Source: Sphaerolaimus hirsutus (taxonomy: Eukaryota; Nematoda; Chromadorea; Monhysterida; Sphaerolaimidae). From it: 64,000 nt of DNA. Positions 56,997-64,000 of the stretch are shown here, one piece after another; the stretch's first letter is position 1, and each line of letters opens with the position of its first letter. Both the position numbers and the translations under genes were made by a program. The stretch lies in the NCBI GenBank assembly GCA_964036195.1, contig CAXIWS010000345.1:1-64000 (forward strand), written 5' to 3'. The notes beneath the pieces were generated by a model, which searched no databases, was not told the DNA's origin, and saw only the letters and a list, made by a program, of their open reading frames with translations.

Positions 56997-59900
56997 ATGT
57001 CTGACAATGAACCCGCTATTCGTGGCAATGGGCCAAACGAGCGAGGCCGTACGCCATGGGAAGAGTTCACTAAGGGTGGACCACGTTTTCTTCATCGATT
57101 TTCTAGAATTGGTGGTGGTCCAAAGAAGAAAACTGAGCATGATAAGAAAAGAGAAAAAATATTAAGGATGAAAAAGCAGCAAATTGATAAGGCTACAAAA
57201 GCTGCAGAGTCAGCAGCAAGACAGAAGAGGAAGGCGGAGGAAAAACTGAAAAAAGCTTGAGCCGAACTTAGCGATGCTACGGGCAATGTTGATGATGCAG
57301 AAAGGATTGCGAAACTAGCGGAGGAAAAAGCAAAAAGCGATGCAGCAGCAGCAAAAGATGGAAAAAGCGACATTTTTAAGAAGCCTGAACCGCCAAAGAA
57401 GCCTGAACCGCCAAAGAAGCCTGAACCGCCAAAGAAGCCTGAACCGCCAAAGAAGCCAGGTGGTCGTGGTAGTGGTCATGGTAAAGCAGCACTGCCAAAA
57501 GTTTCACCACCAATTTCCCAAAGGACTAGGACGACAACCGATAAAGGAAAAGAGTCAGTACCACCGCCGAAGGGCACACAATCAGAAGTTAAACGTCCAA
57601 GGTCACAAGTGTCGACTGGAGAGAAACGCAGTGCTACAAAGGCAGCTGAAAGTGGTCAGTTGCACTGGTCATCATTATTATATTACAATAAGAAATACAA
57701 CATTTTTTATGGTTTTGAATTTTTTAACAATCATATAAAGGGTGTTATGAAGCACACAAACATTTATTGTACAAAGTGTGTGTGAATGACAATTTCCTTT
57801 AGGTAATTTCTTTAAAATGTATTACAATGACAACAATAAATCTCACTCTCAGATGAGTCCGGTAAACGAACACCATACAAGAAACCAAAAGCCGGCCCAA
57901 GCAAATCGCAACGTGATAAGAACAAGGATTCTTCAAGTGCGACCGAAAGTTCTGATGGTAAGTCGTGCAATAGTCACACCAGGGACCAGTCCCACGAAAG
58001 TCGAAAAAGCACTTTGTCACATGTATTTCTACTCATTTATTAGACAAATGTGACAAATAAATTTAATATTTATTTTGTGCAAAACATTGTAAAATATACA
58101 GAAACTTTCATTTCCATAAATGAATATTCCATGAAATAATGATAACAATTTGTGAAATGAATTTGTCTGAAATGGTTTTATCATCTTTCAGCTCGGTCAA
58201 CCAGATCGAGAACCAAGCAGATAAAAGCAGTTCCTAACCAGCATGGACTGCAAACGCCACACAAGAAAGATCAGCCTCAACAGAAGCGTAAAAGTGCTAC
58301 GACAGGCAGCAAGAAGCACACCAGTGAGTTTACATTGGTAAAATCTAGTAATAGTAGAGAATTTTAGCTGGTCTTTATAAATGTAATATTAAAGTGGTTT
58401 AACATAAAATATTACTCATCTCAGCACAAAGGGATTGGCAGCAGCAAGAAGGCGACTCGATCCCGTCACAAGAAGACAGATTGTCTCTGGCTGCTTCTAC
58501 TCCAGCACAGTCCTGGGTACCAAGATTGCCAGCATCAACCAGTGCTGACAAGAAGTCTCGTCGTCGCAGGGATAAATCGCCAACTCGACGAAAAAGAGGA
58601 AAGAAACGTTTGTGTATATCTTTTTATTATTTTCTACCAATTTACATATCACATAAGGCCACAAGCATCTCGGATGTTGAATACAAAATACAAAATTGAC
58701 CCAGACGTACAATCTACGGACTTGCATATATTTTATGGATGATATCTATTTTCCATGTTTCAAGTGAAAAAGACTTGTGCACAAGTCATATGACTTGTGC
58801 ACTGGTAACATTTTTTCTAACATAATACATAAGACTAACATAAGTCATAACCTATTTAAGACTGACATTGGTGTAAATTTGATATGGAAAGATTGAAGAT
58901 AGAAAAACATGTTTAGTCCTTAATATCGTTTCTATTGATTAAATTATGGTAGCATTCTGGACATCCGCACTGTATATCAATGATTAATCCATTTATTTCA
59001 GAGACGATTGTTGCTGGAATCAAAAGAAGAGAAGCAAAAAAAAATGAAGAACGCCAAAGTTCAAGTTAGATTTTTCAATATTTGTAAATTTGACATGTAC
59101 ATTTGCAATAAAATTCACCCCATATCAAATGTACACCCGTCTGAGTGCACTGCACACGTCGCAGTGCAGTCCTATTTGCATGGATATATTTTTCTATGTT
59201 TCAAGTTAAAAAGACTTGTGTGCCAGTCATATGACTTGTGCACTAGTCACATTTTCTACGATACACATCCGTGTAAGTATGCAGAATTAAATGTTTACGT
59301 ATCAATTAAAATACAATTTTGCGATGTCTTTTCTGACGAATTGACTGGTACAGAACACATGTGACTTGTGCACGCATCATAGTTCCTATAACACTGCACG
59401 CATCATAGTGCATGTAGAAGTGTGCTGCAACATGAAAATACATGAAAATAAATAAAAAGGGGAAAAGTAATTGAGCTTTATTTGATTTGAATTGAAATTT
59501 GTTGCACTGCATAAGTCGTTTAAGCTTTAAGTTTAAGTTTGTCTTTAAGCTAATATATGATTATTTCACTTTCATTTTGCATAGGCTCAAATGCCGACGA
59601 CGACGACGCTAGTAGTAGTCACAGTGGAGAAGAAGAGTCAGAGTCAGAGTCACAATCTTCCCGACGACCACCACGAGCCAGAGAAAGTGCATCAGCGGAG
59701 AGCACGTTAGCGATTATCGACCGTTTGCAGCGCCAAGAAGAATCCGCAAGTGAAGGGTTGCAAAGTGACAGTGCCCAGCCCTCTGATGTGCCACCGTCAA
59801 CGCACTCAGTTGTCCCGAGTACGGCTGATGAAGAAATGGACACAGATGAGGAGGAGCGGGAAGCTATGCACTTAGATGATCAAGAAGAATCACCAGGTAT

Positions 59901-62900
59901 TTTTATACGCAACTATTTTAATGCACTTACCTATACAGACCTGTCTCAGTGTACTCGCGATTGCATTTAGATTTTAATCAATTTTAACAAGTCAGTTTTA
60001 ATTGAACCAAGCGAATAGGCAAGTGTTGTTTGCTTTTGAATGTAAAAGTAGATATAATCCAGAATTTTGTCAAAAATGCATGAAAGCACCGAATAAAATT
60101 GGATCAATGCGAAAATGTAAGTAGGTAAATAGAATGAAATGTTTACATATCAATTAAAGTAGAATTTTGCGATCTCTTTTCTGCTTCAAGTCAAAATTAC
60201 TACTGCACAACACATGTGACTTGTGCACGAGTTATTTCTTTGTAATGTGTATCCATGTGTAAATGTTAGTCCATTGAAATTGTAATGTGTAGATTTTAAC
60301 AGTAGTCTTTGATTATATTCTCTTTTGAATAGAAATGTATGATTATTTTCACGTTTCTATTCAACTTTTCACCTGTCTCATGCACTTGTATTTGCATGGA
60401 TGCGCTTTATAAGAAATATGACTTTTGCACAAGTCACATGCGTTGTGCACAAGTTGTTTCCCCACTGCAATACAACAACATTTATAAATGTATATTCAAG
60501 TTAATACTGTTTATATTATTATCTCAAATGCAGATGACTTCAGCTATGGCGACGCAGAGTCTTGTGGAATATCTGATAAGATCAAGTACTACCGCATTAC
60601 CGAAACTAATGCTGCATTTTCGAAACCTTTGAAAGAAAGAATGAAGCCGATGTGGTATATAGATAATTGTTCAACGACAGAAGGCAAGAAATATACTCTG
60701 CTCCAGTATATTAGAGAAGAAGACATCCTGAAGTTTTTGCGTAAGTGAAATGTTTTTGTAATGTTTCTCATTTTTTTGCAAACTGATTTCTAACTTAAAT
60801 TTCAGTCACAATATAAATTTGCTCATGTTATTGTTGTGGTCAATTAATTATTGAATCATCACTATATGTCACGGTGAAAAACTGATATTGCAGACGATCC
60901 AGATGCGCGCTCGAGAGCAGATCAAGGTGGCATTATTCACTTGCCAGATGGCGGACAAGTTTTCATTGTGAGACGAACTTTTCTGACAGAACAATCAACT
61001 ACGCCGGGCAACAGATACTTTGAAAGTTGTGTGAAAAATATTGAAAGGGAAATTAATGATTTCGAGCGTGGTGCAGAAAAATCTTCGAAAAAGAATAAGG
61101 CAGTGATTCGTTTCTTAAAAGAATTGAGAGAGAATCCCATTCAGAAAATACCGGACATCTACAGAAAGGCAGCTCAGTTGACTCAAGAGTAGGTTTCAGT
61201 ATTTACATCTTTATATAATGAAAATTCATATAGGTATTTATGAGTTATCCATGTAATCTTATATATAACTTATGCATATAAACTTAGTAAAACGTATTCA
61301 TATTTTTAATCTTACACAAAACTTATTATTCATATACGCTACTGTATGAATATTGTCTGATTGATAATGTAATGCGGCTGAATAACTTAATTATGCTCTA
61401 CAGGCACAATGGAATCGTTACACAAAATCCAAATGCGAAGTTACCATCCGACCAGGAACGTCTGATGAATGTAACGAGGAAAATGGCGCGGAGTGGAGCG
61501 TTTAAAGAGCGATTCAATATGCCCTAGTCAGTTTGACTTTTCACTACATTTATGGATTAAATTTATGAGCAAAAAGACTTTGAAAAAGAGTTTGACTTTA
61601 CATTCGATTGGATTTCATTTTTAAATGTATTTATGAAATGAAACGACATGACTTGAAATATAAAAAACAATGTGAATTTTGTATTTACATTGATACATAA
61701 CTGCTTCATTTACATACGTCAGTGCATGCACTAAAATTCACCCGTATCAAATGTACACCCGTCTCAGTGCACTGCACAAGCCTCAGTGCACTCCTATCTG
61801 CATGGATATATTTTTGACAGCTTTTTGCGTGATGTCTACTGCTTCAAGTCAAAGTAACTGGTGCACGACACATGTGACTTGTGCACAAGTCACATTTTTC
61901 ACAATATACATCCATGCAAATAGGACTGCACTGCGACATGCGCAGTGCACTGAAATGGGTGTAAAGTTGATATGGAGTAACTATAACTTGTAATTTTACC
62001 ATTGCAGTAAGGACGACGAGCACTTGACTGTTGGAGGTACTGATTATGTTAATCTGTCAGTTCCCGAGAAAAAGTCAAATAAGTTGCCAGTCGTTGTACG
62101 ATGCAAATACGTTGTGCAAGGGAAAAAGGAATGGGGCCTTCGTGGTAAAAAGGAATACAATTTCTGGCGACTGGAGTACTTCGACATCAACGAACCTGAA
62201 TATGTCATGGTTTGTGTTTTTATTATATTATGTTTATTGTAGCCAGAAATGATCAAATAATGTTGATATTTTTCAAAATCATAATTGTGAAATAAATTTC
62301 ATAAGCATTTCATTTGTGAAAGTTGCAGTACTTTACTATTTACTTTGATACACAATATAGAAAATGTGACTTGTGCACATATCATTTTGACTTGAAACAG
62401 AAAAGACATCGAAAATTGTATTTTAATTGATCATTCCATGCCTTCATGCATTTTTGAGAAAATGTAGGATTATACTTTTACATTTAAATTCAAAAGCAAA
62501 TGACAAAATTTACCTTTTTGTCTGCTTCAAATCAAAATAACTTGTGCACGTCACATGTGACTTGTGCACTAGTTAAATTCCCTATGATATAGATCCGTGC
62601 AAATAGAAGTGCGCTGCAACATGCCCAATGCACTGAGACAGGTGTGAGGTTGATACAGAATGAAATTTCATGTCAAAGTATATGTAAGTGCATTAAAAAC
62701 TATTAAACTACAAAACGATTGAAATTGTAACCCCCACATTTCCGCAGTGGGTGGAGCTATAGGGGTAAAATTTTAGGTGGATATTTCACCTGATACTTCA
62801 ACACATGATGTTTCAACTTTTCATTAATTCAACTAGTAATTAGAAATGAGACATTTAAAAACATATAAATATGTTTGTGTATTCCAGATATGGTATATTG

Positions 62901-63949
62901 GCAATCAAAACACGTTGTCAGCGAAGTCCCGCATTCGGCGTGGATATCAGCAGCGTGAAAGAATGCGAAAAATGTTGGGAAAAATTGATTTGACGAGGCA
63001 GGTTCCCCAAGCGAGTTTAGTGGCTGAAGGACGGCTATATGCAGCCAATGACGATCCCCCTACTCAGGTGAATTTTTCTTTCCATTTAACTTTTTCTTAT
63101 TTAAATTGGTCCAATTGTTTCTGCTGAGAAACATTTTTTGCGCACATGAATAATGTGTTTAGTTATGTGAAATCAACACTAAAAATATATCATAACTGAT
63201 TATGACTGATAATTTTGATATATTTACGTAGGCTGTGACCTATAGGCAGGTGGCACACTTGACTGAAACATTGAGAAAAGAGAAGTTCAGACTGACCGAC
63301 AGCAACGTATATGATCTGTACTGGTTTGGTATGGCAATGGGCAGGGAAACACCAATCTACTTCGCTTTACGGCCCCACTTCACATACACGCAAATGTCGG
63401 GTCGCGCAGTAGCAATGGTTAAGACATTGATCAAAAATAGAGCCCCTAATCCAATCAATTTCCAAATTGATACCACGTATGGAGTTGGTGGTGAGTTTTA
63501 TTGGCCATGTGATTTACTTTAATTTTAAACAATATTAATAATCGACCAAATAATTTTATTTATCTATTTTTTATTTTTAGTGCTTTCAATATTTGGGTTT
63601 TAATAAGTACATTTTTTCGCATGGTACTTTCAAGTGATCAATGTGATAATAAACACATGATAATATGCTTACAATTCACTACAGGCGAGTTCTGGATGAC
63701 GACGTTGGTCTTGGAACTGCCAGACATTACGCCAAAACATAAAGCACTATCAAAAGGCCTATTTGTGAAGGCTGACGTCAGCTCAAATGCATTCATCCCA
63801 GTGGCCTGCATGCTACATGATCATCAAGGTGATGAAACTGTTTCCCAGCTAATGCTAAACTTTGAGAGTGCATTGGGATCGACTTATAGACAACCGAAGT
63901 GGAAATTTTTCAAGGACAAGGAAAATATCAACATCATCACCGATCAGGG
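56997..63949 (+). CDS. MULE-like DDE transposase gene, multi-exon, 3' end outside window
   Basis: Thirteen exons: 56997-57654, 57853-57957, 58192-58323, 58425-58607, 59002-59064, 59585-59896, 60534-60740, 60894-61188, 61404-61526, 62008-62209, 62888-63067, 63232-63490 and 63685-63949. All have GT-AG borders and matching phases (994 codons so far). The chosen start ATG opens MSDNEPAIRG; an acceptor at 56969 allows an upstream exon. Residues 1-90 are a Lys/Glu coiled coil, followed by KPEPPK repeats, then basic and Ser/Asp/Glu-rich regions. Near the end IDTTYGVGGEFW (Asp900) and INIITDQG (Asp993), with PVACMLHDH between, match the first two acidic residues of MULE-type transposases; the third lies past the window. 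Such enzymes cut and paste DNA in the nucleus. Codon 88 is TGA (57258-57260) although the coiled coil continues after it. It may be a degenerate autonomous element or a host gene derived from one. Confidence 0.72.
57379..57460 (+). repeat. 18-bp tandem repeat coding for KPEPPK
   Basis: AAGAAGCCTGAACCGCCA is repeated four times in frame in exon 1 of the transposase-like gene, giving a Lys/Pro/Glu linker. Such tracts change in length by slippage. Confidence 0.85.
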
Positions 63950-64000
63950 GTAAGTTTTCATATAGTTTTTTGCTAAAAATCATGTTTTAACTGATGGATA

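Larger units (their letters stand above)
40141..62640. repeat. 22-kb domain of ACTTGTGCACAAGT palindromic repeats
   Basis: Dozens of copies of the palindrome ACTTGTGCACAAGT recur. They are usually paired with a second GTGCAC site (TCGTGCACAAGTC or GTGCACGACACATG) 10-20 bp away and with TTTGACTTGAAGCAG. A linked module reads ATCCATGCAAATAGGAGTGC, then GTGCAGTGCACTGAGAC. Together they form a unit near 190 bp. Copies occur between genes and within introns of the genes at 42379, 56997 and around 50350, but not in exons. None is seen left of 40.1 kb. Confidence 0.8.

Noticed and set aside
40141..62640. A CRISPR array, suggested by short palindromic repeats with spacers
   Set aside because: Spacing is irregular, spacers are themselves repeated, there are no cas genes, and the DNA is from an animal.

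Overview
This is eukaryotic, animal DNA: genes are split by GT-AG introns, codon phase is kept across every junction I could test, and most of the window is transposable-element and satellite sequence. The best pointer to the organism is a nematode-type cuticle collagen at 20125-26728. It has a short N-terminal membrane segment, the Tyr-rich N-domain, Cys knots (CCTC, CVKC, CDHC) and Gly-X-Y blocks. I infer a repeat-rich nematode, perhaps an enoplean such as a mermithid; the species is not determined.

Layout. 1-3000: a hAT-like element (8-bp target duplication) made of a GGAAAACGG array, broken by decayed BEL/Pao retrotransposon pieces. 3000-5096: MITEs. 5097-13565 (minus): twelve exons, all phase-consistent, of a gene resembling SAP130, a subunit of the Sin3/HDAC corepressor. 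13566-20124: no certain gene; MITEs and a 1.45-kb foldback element. 20125-26728 (plus): the collagen gene in eleven exons (575 codons). 26770-42378: dense repeats with one globin-like exon on the minus strand (29508-29660). 42379-44293 (minus): a complete four-exon gene for a small type I membrane protein. 50350-51620 (plus): a small C2H2-like zinc-finger gene. 56997-63949 and beyond (plus): thirteen exons of a large gene with a MULE-like DDE transposase core, carrying one in-frame TGA. From about 40.1 to 62.6 kb the DNA is filled by repeats built on the palindrome ACTTGTGCACAAGT, in introns and between genes.

Main discovery. Four introns of the collagen gene (1, 4, 6 and 7) each consist of exactly one copy of a short inverted-repeat transposon. 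It starts GTGCC, ends CCCC and is flanked by a 3-bp CWG target duplication. When the duplicated target is CAG, the element supplies the GT donor and the duplicated CAG supplies the acceptor, so the coding sequence is restored exactly. These are introner-like elements. The fourth copy duplicated CTG instead, so it lacks the AG; the next usable AG lies 27 bases downstream and in frame. Other copies of the same family, and two related families with the same CWG duplication, lie outside coding sequence.

The gene models come from reading splice sites and phases by eye. Protein family names rest on remembered motifs, not on searches.
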